NCBI GenBank assembly: GCA_015494675.1
Contig: WGAW01000126.1
Coordinates: 1 to 16,616, forward strand
Length of the DNA stretch: 16,616 nt
DNA from: Hydrogenimonas sp.
Lineage (GTDB): Bacteria; Campylobacterota; Campylobacteria; Campylobacterales; Hydrogenimonadaceae
Direction: 5' to 3'
Shown: positions 1-7,662 of the stretch, one piece after another
How the letters are laid out: each line of letters begins with the position of its first letter
Position numbering within the stretch: position 1 is the first letter of the stretch
The notes under the pieces: model-generated
Database searches by the model: none
Seen by the model: the letters and a program-made list of their open reading frames with translations, nothing else
Told to the model about the DNA's origin: nothing
Program-made: the position numbers and the translations under genes

Positions 1-873
1 CCGCACGGAAACTTCGAGGGCAGAAACATAGTAAGAAACGACTCCCTTGCCGACTATCCGTGGTGGAGTGACGTAAGACGGTTGCTGAAAAAGATGCGCA
101 CAACGAGAAATTACCCGTTTATCGACAGGAAAGTTATTACATCATGGAACGTCATGATGGTAAAGAGTCTCTTCATCGCCGCGGAGATCGACAGCAGTTA
201 TCTCAAAGATGCCGAGACCTCTTTGAACGCCCTTTTGGATCTTATGTACAAAGAGGGGGTACTCTACCACTCCGTACTGATGGGAAAAGAGCCGAAGATC
301 GAAGCATTTCTCGAAGATTACGCCTATCTCTGCGATGCTCTGCTGCAGGCTTACGGCACGACATTCGAAGAGAGGTGGCTGTTTTTGGCGCAGGAGCTTG
401 CCGAAAAGGCGAAAAAGCTCTTTTACGATAGCGGCAGATGGTACTTCAGCAGAGGTGAGTTTCCGACTATCGCGGATATATCAGATACGAGCTACCCGGC
501 AAGCTCGGCCGTTATGACGAAAGTGCTTCTAAAACTTGGAATGCTGCTTGGAGGAGAATACACAGATATCGCCTTCAAGACGCTCGAGTACAACTCGATC
601 AAGATAGTCAAACAGCCCATGTGGCACGCCACATTCGTCTCGGCCGCCGTAAACTACCTAAAAGAGGGGTTCGTAATAAAATCGCTGCCCAACCGTCTCG
701 CCGACATAAAGAACCTCTCTTACGAACTCTCGTACCCCTATATTCTTTTCAAGAGTGAAACGGAGCCTGACTACCTCGTGTGCGCAAGAAGCAGCTGCTT
801 CGCCTCCTGTAGAAACAAAAAGGAGTTAAAGGAGTTTTTGAAAAGTATAACCGATGTTACGCAAAATGCGTAA
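1..873 (+). CDS. Thioredoxin-domain protein of the YyaL/SPATA20 (DUF255) family, C-terminal part
   Basis: The reading frame is open from base 1, so the start and the N-terminal thioredoxin-like domain lie outside the window; 290 residues are visible. They match the alpha/alpha-barrel (six-hairpin glycosidase-like) half of the YyaL/SPATA20 family: a GNFEGRNIV stretch near the left edge, then RTTRNYPFIDRKVITSWN, corresponding to the family's R-x-x-R-x-x-P-x-x-D-x-K-x-x-x-x-WN motif, then an FLEDYAYLCDALLQAY helix. The biochemical role of the family is not settled; older annotations call it a thymidylate kinase-like or epimerase-like protein, and I would not assign a reaction. The last codons (DVTQNA and the TAA stop) fall inside the first hairpin of a tandem repeat, so the native C-terminus may have been altered by insertion of that repeat. 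The TTG at 82 is only an internal codon. Confidence 0.85.
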   Translation, partial: PHGNFEGRNIVRNDSLADYPWWSDVRRLLKKMRTTRNYPFIDRKVITSWNVMMVKSLFIAAEIDSSYLKDAETSLNALLDLMYKEGVLYHSVLMGKEPKIEAFLEDYAYLCDALLQAYGTTFEERWLFLAQELAEKAKKLFYDSGRWYFSRGEFPTIADISDTSYPASSAVMTKVLLKLGMLLGGEYTDIAFKTLEYNSIKIVKQPMWHATFVSAAVNYLKEGFVIKSLPNRLADIKNLSYELSYPYILFKSETEPDYLVCARSSCFASCRNKKELKEFLKSITDVTQNA

Positions 874-968
874 CATCCTCTCGAAATCTATGATTTCGAA
901 GCTTCAGGGGGTTGTAGGGCCGTCAGGCCCTGCCAAATTGCGGGCTCGGCCCGGAATTTGAGTAACAT
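856..968 (+). repeat. Hairpin-rich tandem repeat, copy 1
   Basis: This is the first of two direct copies with a 118-base period. It contains several nested palindromes: GTTACGCA-AAA-TGCGTAAC at 856-874 (extended to ATGTTACGCA/TGCGTAACAT at 854-876), TCGAAATC-TAT-GATTTCGA at 881-899, AGGGCC-GTCA-GGCCCT in the middle, and CAAATT-G-CGGGC-TCG-GCCCG-G-AATTTG near 934-960. The right end, GAGTAAC, is an inverted match to the left end GTTACGC with one mismatch, so the unit resembles a miniature element with terminal inverted repeats. It overlaps the stop codon of the preceding gene. No coding capacity is apparent. Confidence 0.85.
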
Positions 969-973
969 GAATG

Positions 974-1087
974 GTTACGCAAAATGCGTAACATCCTCTC
1001 GAAATCTATGATTTCGAAGCTTCAGGGGGTTGTAGGGCCGCTCACCACCTGCCAAATTGCGGGCTCGGCCCGGAATTTGCGTAACAT
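974..1087 (+). repeat. Hairpin-rich tandem repeat, copy 2
   Basis: This is the second copy of the unit, nearly identical to copy 1 over about 113 bases. The clearest difference is in the central block: copy 1 has GGGCCGTCAGGCCC, a perfect hairpin, while copy 2 has GGGCCGCTCACCACC, which cannot form it and is one base longer. The terminal inverted repeat is better here: GTTACGCAAA at the left against TTTGCGTAAC at the right, ten bases without mismatch. The copies are separated by only five or six bases (GAATG). The element lies in the gap between a + strand gene and nhaA on the - strand. Confidence 0.85.
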
Positions 1088-1107
1088 TATAATAAGCTCT
1101 AAAATAT

Positions 1108-1127
1108 TTGCGGGTGCGAGCCCGCAA
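1108..1127 (-). terminator. Probable intrinsic terminator of nhaA
   Basis: Ten bases past the nhaA stop codon, the - strand reads TTGCGGG-CTCGCA-CCCGCAA, a perfect 7-bp stem with a 6-base loop, followed by the T-rich ATATTTTA. The stem begins TTGCGGGCTCG, the same eleven bases found in the last hairpin of the adjacent repeats, so it may be derived from a decayed repeat copy in the opposite orientation. Confidence 0.6.
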
Positions 1128-1136
1128 GACTCTCTC

Positions 1137-2315
1137 TTATTTGGTGCCTGAAGGCGATTTAGAGCCTCGCAGTATCAGATAACCTACGATTCCGGAGAGA
1201 AACGATCCGAGCAGAATCGCCAGTTTGTCCGCATACTTGTAAACCTGACTGTCGCTAAATGCCAGAGAGTCCACAAAAAGACTCATCGTAAACCCTATTC
1301 CGGTCAGCACCGCCACCCCGTAGAGCTGGCGCCAGCTACTCCCCTCGGGAAGCGAAGCCAGCTTCAGTTTGATAGCGAGCCAGCTGAAGCCGAAGACTCC
1401 CAGCTGTTTTCCTATGAAGAGGCCGAGCATGATACCCATCGGCACCGGCCCGAACATCTCGTCAAGAGAGATCCCTCGAAGATCTACACCCGCATTGACG
1501 AAGGCAAAGAGCGGCAGAATCATAAACGCTACCCAGTAGTGGAGATCGTGCTCCATCTCTTTGGACATCGAAAAGCTCTTTCCGTCGCTACCTTTTACAT
1601 TCAAAGGTATGAAGAAGGCCAGAGCCACGCCTGCCAGCGTTGCGTGCACACCGGATTTGAGCACACTGACCCATAAAACAATTCCGACAAGTATATATGC
1701 CGCTTTTTTAGCAACTCCCATACGGTTGAGTATGAAAAGAACCGCAAGAGAAGCCGAAGCGACTCCGATGGAGAGCATCGACAGTTCGCTGGTGTAGAAG
1801 AGCGCTATGATGATAATGGCTCCAAGGTCGTCGATGATAGCGAGCGCCATCAGAAATATTTTCAAAGATGCAGGTACGCGGCTACCGAGTAGAGAGAGAA
1901 TACCGAGGGCGAACGCTATATCGGTGGCGGTCGGAATCGCCCAGCCGTTCATCGCGAAAGATTCACCCTTGTTGAAGATAATATAGACAAGTGCGGGTAC
2001 GATCATGCCGCCGACTGCCGCGATACCGGGCAGCGCCACCTGTTTGACTGAGGAGAGGTGCCCCTCCATCACTTCACGCTTTACCTCGAGGCCTATCAGG
2101 AAGAAGAAGACGGCCATCAATCCGTCGTTGACCCACAAAAGAAGCGGTTTGGCTATCTGAAGCGCTCCGAAACGGACCTCAACAGGTGTATGCAAAAAGC
2201 TGCTGTAGAGCTCCGACAGCGGGCTGTTTTGCAGGATCAGCGCCACAATCGTAACAAATATGAGCACTATCCCTGCAGACGACTCTTTTTTTATGAACTC
2301 TTCTATCTTTTTCAT
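1137..2315 (-). CDS. nhaA: Na+/H+ antiporter NhaA
   Basis: This gene encodes an inner-membrane antiporter that exchanges cytoplasmic Na+ for external protons, supporting pH and sodium homeostasis. The 392 residues match the usual NhaA length (about 390). About twelve hydrophobic segments fill the protein. Family hallmarks are visible: the TDIAFALG segment at residues 131-138 in the unwound helix IV, the paired ion-binding aspartates D162-D163 in AIIDDLGAI (equivalent to D163/D164 of E. coli NhaA), and the lysine in [11 protein letters not shown] of the helix-X region. The ATG is preceded by a good GAGGAGAGA ribosome binding site and, 30-odd bases upstream, a TATAAT -10 box. The gene looks monocistronic: the upstream EAL-HDOD gene is 127 bases away and a terminator hairpin follows the stop. 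Confidence 0.97.
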   Translation of the reverse strand: MKKIEEFIKKESSAGIVLIFVTIVALILQNSPLSELYSSFLHTPVEVRFGALQIAKPLLLWVNDGLMAVFFFLIGLEVKREVMEGHLSSVKQVALPGIAAVGGMIVPALVYIIFNKGESFAMNGWAIPTATDIAFALGILSLLGSRVPASLKIFLMALAIIDDLGAIIIIALFYTSELSMLSIGVASASLAVLFILNRMGVAKKAAYILVGIVLWVSVLKSGVHATLAGVALAFFIPLNVKGSDGKSFSMSKEMEHDLHYWVAFMILPLFAFVNAGVDLRGISLDEMFGPVPMGIMLGLFIGKQLGVFGFSWLAIKLKLASLPEGSSWRQLYGVAVLTGIGFTMSLFVDSLAFSDSQVYKYADKLAILLGSFLSGIVGYLILRGSKSPSGTK

Positions 2316-2346
2316 TCTCTCCTCTCGACATCCGCTTTAGGAGTGC

Positions 2347-2352
2347 ATTATA
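2347..2352 (-). promoter_or_regulatory. Putative sigma70 -10 box of nhaA
   Basis: The - strand reads TATAAT here, about 31 bases upstream of the nhaA ATG, giving a short leader that contains the GAGGAGAGA ribosome binding site. No convincing -35 hexamer is found at 16-18 bases, which is common for Campylobacterota promoters. Confidence 0.55.
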
Positions 2353-2442
2353 TCTCTCCTACCCATTCCGGAAAGCTGTTGCCGACGGGTTAAAAAATAT
2401 ATTTGATCTTCATCATAGAAAATATCGACTCTTCTTTATGTA

Positions 2443-3669
2443 TCAATAGCTTTCAAGGATAGAGTTCTCGAGCTCCGCCATATCCACGCCGATCTGCCTC
2501 GCTCTATCTATACACTTTTTAAAGTCGGCTATTTCGATACTCTTTGCGATCTCGAGATAATCGTACAAAATTCCGCTCCTGTGCAAAAGTGCGGCTCTTA
2601 TCGACTCATCCACCTCGATTTCACTCAAAATATCGCTCAACGGCATCTCGAATAGCGAGTCGGCCAGAGAGAGTGTACCCGTAAAAGAGGCCATATCCTG
2701 CAGCTCTTTTCTATCGGCATGAAGCTTCGATATCTTTCGCATAAGTTTAGATCTGAAACCCGCAAGCGAGACGAGAGGAGAGATCTCTATCTTCGAGATA
2801 TTTCCGTTTGCGTATGCCAGCATATAGAGCCATGTAAGAAGTTCGCCCTTTCCTATCATCATGACGGCATGTGAAATCGATCTGATCGGGCTTTTGAAAG
2901 CGAAATGCGAGGAGTTTAGAAACTGAAGAAGCTGCAGTGCCAGATCGGGAGCCCCCTCGAACGCGGCAGCTATCTCGGCCGGTGCGGAAGAGTCCTTCGA
3001 AAGCAGCCCGGTAAGCTCCAGAAGCGTCTGCATTGCGGGGTCGAGAGATCTCTTTTCTCTCACCTCCGGTTTCGCGAAAAAGTATCCCTGAAAAAGGGTG
3101 CAGCCAGCATCTTTGTACTGCCTAAACTCCTGCATGTTCTCCACCTTCTCGGCCAGAAAAAGAAGGTGTCGGTAAACTCCGAGGCGCTCAATCATGGATT
3201 TGACACTCTCCACATCATTTTCGCGAATGTCTATCTTCAATATCTCTACAAACGGCAGAATGGACCCGTATCTGCCGAAAAAATCTTCGTCAAAAACTAC
3301 GTCATCTATCGCGAATCTGTATCCTGAATCTCTAAGCTCCCTGATTCTCGAAACGAGCCGACCGTCGATTTTTACATCTTCGAGTATCTCTATGACAAAA
3401 CGCTCTTTGGGAAGCATGGTGATGAAATCGCCGTTTATGAATCTTTCATCGGCGTTGATAAACAGATCTTTGTCGCCGGCAAGCCTGTTTATTCCAAACT
3501 GGTTTAGAACATTTACGGCGACTCTGCTGGTTGCGTAGAGATCGTTCTGTACGCTCTGTTCGCACGCGTTATCGGAATTCTCGGTAAAGTCTCTGAAGAG
3601 CAGCTCATGTGCAAACAGCTCTTTCGAGACGGTCACTACAGGCTGCCTGGCTATAAAAATCGAATCCAT
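2443..3669 (-). CDS. EAL-HDOD signalling protein (YuxH-like)
   Basis: The 408-residue protein joins an N-terminal EAL-like domain (about residues 1-205) to an HDOD domain (about 210-400). In the EAL part the usual anchors are visible: ELLFRD at 22-27 in place of EAL-x-R, FINAD at 70-74, IEILE at 93-97, IDD at 121-123, LKIDI at 144-148, EKVE at 174-177 and QGYFFAKP at 194-201. The short, altered loop after IDD is typical of EAL domains that bind rather than hydrolyse cyclic di-GMP, so phosphodiesterase activity should not be assumed. The HDOD part (QLLQFLNSSHF, then SPIRSISHAVMMIG) is of the kind found in signalling proteins acting on motility or biofilm formation. No membrane segment or signal peptide is seen, so it is probably cytoplasmic. 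The ATG lacks a ribosome binding site and sits just after an extended -10 box, suggesting a leaderless transcript. Confidence 0.9.
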   Translation of the reverse strand: MDSIFIARQPVVTVSKELFAHELLFRDFTENSDNACEQSVQNDLYATSRVAVNVLNQFGINRLAGDKDLFINADERFINGDFITMLPKERFVIEILEDVKIDGRLVSRIRELRDSGYRFAIDDVVFDEDFFGRYGSILPFVEILKIDIRENDVESVKSMIERLGVYRHLLFLAEKVENMQEFRQYKDAGCTLFQGYFFAKPEVREKRSLDPAMQTLLELTGLLSKDSSAPAEIAAAFEGAPDLALQLLQFLNSSHFAFKSPIRSISHAVMMIGKGELLTWLYMLAYANGNISKIEISPLVSLAGFRSKLMRKISKLHADRKELQDMASFTGTLSLADSLFEMPLSDILSEIEVDESIRAALLHRSGILYDYLEIAKSIEIADFKKCIDRARQIGVDMAELENSILESY

Positions 3670-3675
3670 AAACAG

Positions 3676-3684
3676 ATTTTAGCA
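3676..3684 (-). promoter_or_regulatory. Extended -10 promoter element of the EAL-HDOD gene
   Basis: The - strand reads TGC-TAAAAT, an extended -10 motif (TGn followed by a near-consensus hexamer), ending six bases before the ATG at 3669. Transcription would begin at or next to the A of the start codon. No Shine-Dalgarno sequence lies in those six bases. Confidence 0.45.
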
Positions 3685-3718
3685 TAATACGGTTAAAAGA
3701 ATGGGCAAAAAATAGGCA

Positions 3719-4204
3719 CTACCTGCCGAGCACCTCTCTCCAGGCTTTCAGCTTATCCTCAAAACTCATCGATGCATAAGCCGGTGAAGGGGAGGGCAGA
3801 AGCGCCGTCGGTAGCTCTATCTCTTTTGCAAAATATCTCTCAAAAAGAGTGTACGCCTTTTTGCCGGTAAAGAGAATCTTCTCTATATTCGGGTACTCCC
3901 TCAAAAGCGACGGTATATCGTTCGGTACACACTCTTTCAGGTTCGAGTCGGCGGAGTTTCTACGCCTGCATTCTGCTACGACGTCCCAAAGCGCGATTTT
4001 GGCGCTCTTTAGCAGTGCGACTCTCTCTTCACGACTCTCTGCGGGCATATCGTAGATGGCGGAGAGTATCGGCCAGAACCGGTTCCTGGGGTGTGCGTAG
4101 TAGAAGCTCTCTTCGAAAGACTTTATGCTCGGAAAGGAGCCTAAAATAAGTATCTTGGAGTTTTCGTCTATTACGGGAGGAAAGGGGTGTAGATATTTTT
4201 CCAT
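3719..4204 (-). CDS. DNA glycosylase, hypoxanthine/deoxyinosine type (UDG superfamily, family 6)
   Basis: The 161-residue protein belongs to the uracil-DNA glycosylase superfamily and most resembles the hypoxanthine-DNA glycosylase group, which removes deaminated adenine from DNA in base-excision repair. Visible motifs are LILGSFPSIKS at residues 19-29 (the active-site loop), YYAHPRNRFW at 35-44 (with the family's key asparagine region), ALWDVV at 71-76 and the C-terminal LLPSPSPAY at 135-143, equivalent to the DNA-intercalating loop. The length is normal for the group. The ATG at 4204 fits the family N-terminus, but no clear ribosome binding site precedes it. The gene follows dnaK on the same strand with a 52-base gap holding a hairpin, so co-transcription by read-through is possible. 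A closely related specificity (uracil or mismatch glycosylase) cannot be ruled out. Confidence 0.85.
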   Translation of the reverse strand: MEKYLHPFPPVIDENSKILILGSFPSIKSFEESFYYAHPRNRFWPILSAIYDMPAESREERVALLKSAKIALWDVVAECRRRNSADSNLKECVPNDIPSLLREYPNIEKILFTGKKAYTLFERYFAKEIELPTALLPSPSPAYASMSFEDKLKAWREVLGR

Positions 4205-4226
4205 ATTCAGAGGAGATCGTCAGGCG

Positions 4227-4247
4227 GCAGGGGAAAGGATCCCCCGC
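4227..4247 (-). terminator. GC-rich hairpin after dnaK
   Basis: The - strand reads GCGGGGG-ATCCTTT-CCCCTGC ten bases past the dnaK stop: a 7-bp stem (one G-T wobble) with a 7-base loop. No T tract follows, so it may be a weak terminator or a 3'-end stabiliser limiting transcription into the glycosylase gene. Confidence 0.4.
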
Positions 4248-4256
4248 ACTTTCGGG

Positions 4257-6140
4257 TTACTCGACTTCGGCGTCGATTACGTCTTCGTCTTCGGGGCCCT
4301 TTTTGGCTCCGCCCTCCTGCTGGGCGCCGCCCTGCTCTTTTTTATACATGGCCTCCGCGAGTTTATGGCTCACTTCGGTAAGCGCCTTGACCTTCTCTTC
4401 TATCTGCTCTTTTGTGGCATCCTCGTTTTTGAGGGTCTCTTTGAGAGCGTCGAGTGCGGCCTGAACCTTCTCTTTTTCGGAAGCTTCGAGGCTTTCACCC
4501 ACTTCGCTCAGGCTCTTTTCGGTCTGGTAAACAAGAGCGTCCGCCTGATTCTTGGTTTCGATAAGCTCTTTGCGTTTGCGGTCCTCCTCTTTGTGAGCCT
4601 CCGCATCGCGCACCATTCTTTCGATCTCCTCTTCGCTGAGACCCGAAGATCCTGTAATCTTGATCTCCTGAGACTTGCCTGTGGCCTTGTCTTTCGCACT
4701 TACGGTCAGAATACCGTTGGCATCGATATCGAACGTAACCTCGATCTGGGGTACACCGCGCGGCGCCGGCGGAATACCTGTCAGTTCGAACTGTCCGAGA
4801 GATTTGTTGTCCTTGGCCATCTCACGCTCACCCTGAACTACATGTATCGTAACGGCCGGCTGGTTGTCCTCGGCGGTAGAGAAGACCTGGGACTTCTTGA
4901 CCGGAATCGTGGTTCCCTTCTCTATAATCTTGGTTGTCACGCCGCCGAGAGTCTCGATACCCAGACTAAGAGGCGTAACGTCAAGAAGCAGAACGTCTTT
5001 TACGTCTCCTTTGAGGATTCCGCCCTGAATAGCCGCGCCTATGGCGACCACTTCATCTGGGTTTACCGATTTGTTCAGCTCTTTGCCGAAGAAGTTTTTG
5101 ACCTTCTCCTGAACCAGCGGAATACGTGTAGATCCGCCGACCATAACGATCTCTTTGATCTCGCCTTTGCTAAGGCCGGAATCTTTGAGAACCTCCTCTA
5201 TCTTTGTAATCGTAGAGTCTACCAGATCGGTAATCAGACTCTCGAACTTGGCTCGCGTAATCTTCATGACGAGGTGCTTCGGACCGCTCGCATCCGCGGT
5301 GATGAACGGCAGGTTTATCTCGGTCTCCTGAGCTGTAGAGAGCTCTTTTTTCGCGTTTTCCGCAGCCTCTTTCAGACGCTGTAGCGCCATTACGTCGGCT
5401 TTGAGGTCTATGCCGTTCTCCTTCTTGAACTCTTCGGCGACGTAGTCAATGAGCCTGTTGTCGAAGTCGTCGCCGCCCAGGAACGCGTCACCGCCGGTCG
5501 CCAGAACCTCTACGACGTTGTCGCCGGTCTCGAGGATGGTAACGTCGAATGTACCGCCGCCCAGGTCATAGACACAGATCTTTTCGGCCTCTTTTTTGTC
5601 AAGGCCGTATGCAAGTGCCGCCGCCGTCGGCTCGTTGATGATCCTAAGCACGTTCAGACCTGCGATCGTTCCCGCCTCTTTTGTGGCTTTACGCTGCGAA
5701 TCGTTGAAGTACGCGGGTACGGTGATGACGGCCTCGGTAACCTCTTCGCCCAGGTAGGCTTCGGCGTCCTCTTTCATCTTCATAAGAATCTTGGCCGAAA
5801 TCTCCTGCGGTGTATAGGTCTTTCCGTCGACCTCTACGGCACATGCGCCGTTTTTGTCTATTACATGGTACGGCAGGCGCTTCTTCGCCTCCGCCGCCTT
5901 CTCTTCGTTACACATGAGACCCATGATTCGCTTGACCGAATAGATCGTCTTTTCGGGGTTTGTAACCATCTGTCTCTTCGCCGGATCTCCGACAAGAACC
6001 TCACCCTTGTCGGTAAACGCGACTACGGACGGGGTGGTATTCTTTCCCTCTTTGTTGGCGATGATCTTTCCTTCGCCCCCCTCGAATACCGCCATCGCGG
6101 AGTTGGTGGTTCCGAGGTCTATTCCCAAAACTTTTGACAT
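4257..6140 (-). CDS. dnaK: Chaperone DnaK (Hsp70)
   Basis: This is the ATP-dependent cytosolic Hsp70, working with DnaJ and GrpE in protein folding and the heat-shock response. The 627-residue length is normal. In order: the phosphate-binding IDLGTTNS at residues 7-14, DLGGGTFD at 192-199, GGSTRIP at 335-341, the interdomain linker [12 protein letters not shown] at 383-394, the substrate-binding domain, and an acidic C-terminal tail ending DVIDAEVE. The start ATG has a strong GGAAGGAGAAG ribosome binding site. It is the third gene of hrcA-grpE-dnaK, separated from grpE by 90 bases that contain a HAIR-type inverted repeat with a TATAAT inside, so it is probably also transcribed from its own promoter. 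dnaJ is not in the window. Confidence 0.99.
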   Translation of the reverse strand: MSKVLGIDLGTTNSAMAVFEGGEGKIIANKEGKNTTPSVVAFTDKGEVLVGDPAKRQMVTNPEKTIYSVKRIMGLMCNEEKAAEAKKRLPYHVIDKNGACAVEVDGKTYTPQEISAKILMKMKEDAEAYLGEEVTEAVITVPAYFNDSQRKATKEAGTIAGLNVLRIINEPTAAALAYGLDKKEAEKICVYDLGGGTFDVTILETGDNVVEVLATGGDAFLGGDDFDNRLIDYVAEEFKKENGIDLKADVMALQRLKEAAENAKKELSTAQETEINLPFITADASGPKHLVMKITRAKFESLITDLVDSTITKIEEVLKDSGLSKGEIKEIVMVGGSTRIPLVQEKVKNFFGKELNKSVNPDEVVAIGAAIQGGILKGDVKDVLLLDVTPLSLGIETLGGVTTKIIEKGTTIPVKKSQVFSTAEDNQPAVTIHVVQGEREMAKDNKSLGQFELTGIPPAPRGVPQIEVTFDIDANGILTVSAKDKATGKSQEIKITGSSGLSEEEIERMVRDAEAHKEEDRKRKELIETKNQADALVYQTEKSLSEVGESLEASEKEKVQAALDALKETLKNEDATKEQIEEKVKALTEVSHKLAEAMYKKEQGGAQQEGGAKKGPEDEDVIDAEVE

Positions 6141-6176
6141 CTTCTTCTCCTTCCAGAAATTGATTGATTTTTTTAG

Positions 6177-6195
6177 TTGAGTCTATTATACTCAA
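6177..6195 (-). promoter_or_regulatory. HAIR-type HspR operator overlapping an internal dnaK promoter
   Basis: The site is TTGAGT-N7-ACTCAA, identical to the core of the HAIR consensus (CTTGAGT-N7-ACTCAAG) bound by the MerR-family repressor HspR. The palindrome extends one base each way inside AGTTGAGT...ACTCAACT (6175-6197). On the - strand a consensus TATAAT occupies 6190-6185, within the inverted repeat. Transcription would begin near 6178, giving a leader of about 38 bases with the dnaK ribosome binding site. No good -35 hexamer is seen. The spacing and half-sites are seen directly; HspR binding is inferred, and hspR itself is not in the window. Confidence 0.7.
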
Positions 6196-6230
6196 CTTCT
6201 CTTTTCCGTTCTGCTACCTGAGTCGCAAAA

Positions 6231-6803
6231 CTACTTCGCCACACTGACCATCGCGGGTCTTAGCAGTCGCTCTTTGTAGGTATACCCTTTCTGAAGCACC
6301 TGAACGATCTGACCGCTCTCGTGCTCGTCGCTCTCGACCTGCATGACCGCCTCATGGAAGTTGGGGTTGAAACCCTCCTCTATCTCCACAACCTTTATGT
6401 GGTGCTTTTCGAACGTCTTCGTAAACTGGTCGAGTGTCAGCTCCACTCCCTCTTTCAGCTTCTGCAGATGTTCGTCGGCCCCCTCCTCGGGTGTAGGTAT
6501 GGAGGCGAGAGCGAGTTCGAGCGAATCCATAACCGGGAGCAGGTCTCTTGCGAACTGCTCCTGTGCGTATGCCACACTCTTCTCCTTCTCCCGCTCCATC
6601 CTCTTTTTGATATTTTCAAACTCGGCGTGCATACGCAGATACTTGTCTTCGCACGCCTTCAGCTCCTCTTCGCACTTTTTCAGCCTATCCTCCTTTTCGT
6701 CGCCTGAAGCTTCGGTATGCTCTTCGCTTTCGGGCGACTCCTCTTTGGGAGCGGCACTCTCCTTCTCCTCTTTGGCAAGCTCTTCTTTACGTTTCTCAGC
6801 CAT
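6231..6803 (-). CDS. grpE: Nucleotide exchange factor GrpE
   Basis: GrpE is the dimeric cochaperone that releases ADP from DnaK. The 190-residue protein has the usual plan: a charged, low-complexity N-terminus (about 1-40), a long coiled-coil helix (about 40-95, including LRMHAEFENIKKRMERE), and a compact beta wing holding the GrpE signature region with GVELTLDQFTKTFEKHHI, FNPNFHEAVM and VLQKGYTYKERLLRPAMVSV. The ATG overlaps the last eight bases of hrcA (ATGGCTGA), and its ribosome binding site, AAGGAGG, lies within the hrcA coding sequence, so the two genes are probably translationally coupled. Confidence 0.97.
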   Translation of the reverse strand: MAEKRKEELAKEEKESAAPKEESPESEEHTEASGDEKEDRLKKCEEELKACEDKYLRMHAEFENIKKRMEREKEKSVAYAQEQFARDLLPVMDSLELALASIPTPEEGADEHLQKLKEGVELTLDQFTKTFEKHHIKVVEIEEGFNPNFHEAVMQVESDEHESGQIVQVLQKGYTYKERLLRPAMVSVAK

Positions 6804-7593
6804 AATCTCGAACCTCCTTGAAAATCTTCGTAAAATCCTGGTCTATCGCACCGATGCAGAGCATCTTCATAGGCCTCTTCTCTATCACCGAATCCACCCT
6901 CAGCGCCATGAATCCTCTCGGCAGCAAAGGGTCGAAATAGAGCCCGTAGCCAAGCTCTTCGATGATATCGCCGTCGAGAAATGCGCGAATATTGCGTCTG
7001 CCCCAGCCGCTCTTTTTGCCGGCCACCTCTATGAGGGCTTCCATGTTTACGGATGTCACCTCTTCGTCGTTTTTCGCACGCATTTTGTAGTACAGAGACA
7101 TTATCCCGACATCTTTGGCGATCCGTTTGACATCTTCGAGCTCGTAACCTACGAGATCGCGAAGGAAGCTCTCCAACTGGTTCTGGTAACGAATGGCGTA
7201 CTCGTCGTGCTCGAACACCAAAAGCAGATAGCGCTCTCCGACACGTTCTATGGCCCTCAAACGGTTGCTCCTGACCGGCTTGAAGAGCATGAATAGGTTC
7301 TCCTCCTCGCTGATCTGGGCAACTTCGTTCATCGCATCGGTAAGCAGCTCCAGCTCTTTGAGATGTTTACGCCAGTACTGCTTCATCGTGCTCTCGGTGG
7401 GAATCCTCCCGCTGCTTTTGTGCAGTTGCGTCAACTCTCCGCGCTCTACCATCTTGTTGAAGTAGTAGCGGATAGTCGCCGGTGCGATCTCGAACGGAAG
7501 CTTATCTTTGAGCATCGCCGAACCTATAGGCTCGTGCGTCTGCAAAAATGTTCTGACAACCGTCTCCAGAATCGCTTCGTACTTTCTTTTCAT
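6796..7593 (-). CDS. hrcA: Heat-inducible transcription repressor HrcA
   Basis: HrcA is the repressor that binds CIRCE operators and is inactivated on heat stress, usually needing GroEL to fold. The 265-residue length fits the short HrcA proteins of Campylobacterota. The N-terminal winged-helix region is clear: EPIGSAML, then IAPATIRYYFNKMVERGEL, then SSGRIPTESTMKQYW (about residues 21-75), followed by a weakly conserved GAF-like dimerisation domain. It is the first gene of hrcA-grpE-dnaK and has its own TTGACA/TATAAT promoter. A CIRCE-like sequence between promoter and ATG suggests autoregulation. The ATG has no good Shine-Dalgarno sequence, so translation of the repressor may be weak. Confidence 0.95.
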   Translation of the reverse strand: MKRKYEAILETVVRTFLQTHEPIGSAMLKDKLPFEIAPATIRYYFNKMVERGELTQLHKSSGRIPTESTMKQYWRKHLKELELLTDAMNEVAQISEEENLFMLFKPVRSNRLRAIERVGERYLLLVFEHDEYAIRYQNQLESFLRDLVGYELEDVKRIAKDVGIMSLYYKMRAKNDEEVTSVNMEALIEVAGKKSGWGRRNIRAFLDGDIIEELGYGLYFDPLLPRGFMALRVDSVIEKRPMKMLCIGAIDQDFTKIFKEVRDYG

Positions 7594-7602
7594 GACACTA
7601 TT

Positions 7603-7628
7603 TTAGCACTTCTTTCTCAAAATGCCAA
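7603..7628 (-). promoter_or_regulatory. CIRCE-like operator upstream of hrcA
   Basis: Read on the + strand, TTAGCACTT is followed after eight bases by AAATGCCAA. Against CIRCE (TTAGCACTC-N9-GAGTGCTAA), the left half matches 8 of 9 positions and the right half 6 of 9, but the spacer is eight rather than nine. It lies between the -10 box and the hrcA ATG, covering the predicted transcription start, the expected position for HrcA autorepression. The position and the first half-site support the call; the spacer and the second half-site weaken it. Confidence 0.6.
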
Positions 7629-7632
7629 ATCG

Positions 7633-7662
7633 ATTATACTAAATTGAGCGCATTTGTGTCAA
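7633..7662 (-). promoter_or_regulatory. Sigma70 promoter of hrcA-grpE-dnaK
   Basis: On the - strand a perfect TTGACA (7662-7657) and a perfect TATAAT (7638-7633) are separated by 18 bases. Transcription should start near 7626, about 33 bases before the hrcA ATG. This is the best-formed promoter in the window. Confidence 0.85.

Noticed and set aside
856..1087. A CRISPR array
   Set aside because: Only two adjacent ~113-base units with about five bases between them; no short repeats with regular unique spacers and no cas genes.
1088..1093. TATAAT on the + strand after the repeats
   Set aside because: No gene lies downstream on the + strand before nhaA's opposite-strand coding region, and no -35 box is at a suitable distance.
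4125..5384. A 419-codon open frame on the + strand opposite dnaK
   Set aside because: The - strand is unmistakably dnaK; the + frame is a shadow caused by its codon use.
6343..7296. A 317-codon open frame on the + strand across grpE and hrcA
   Set aside because: Serine-rich shadow spanning two well-identified genes on the other strand.
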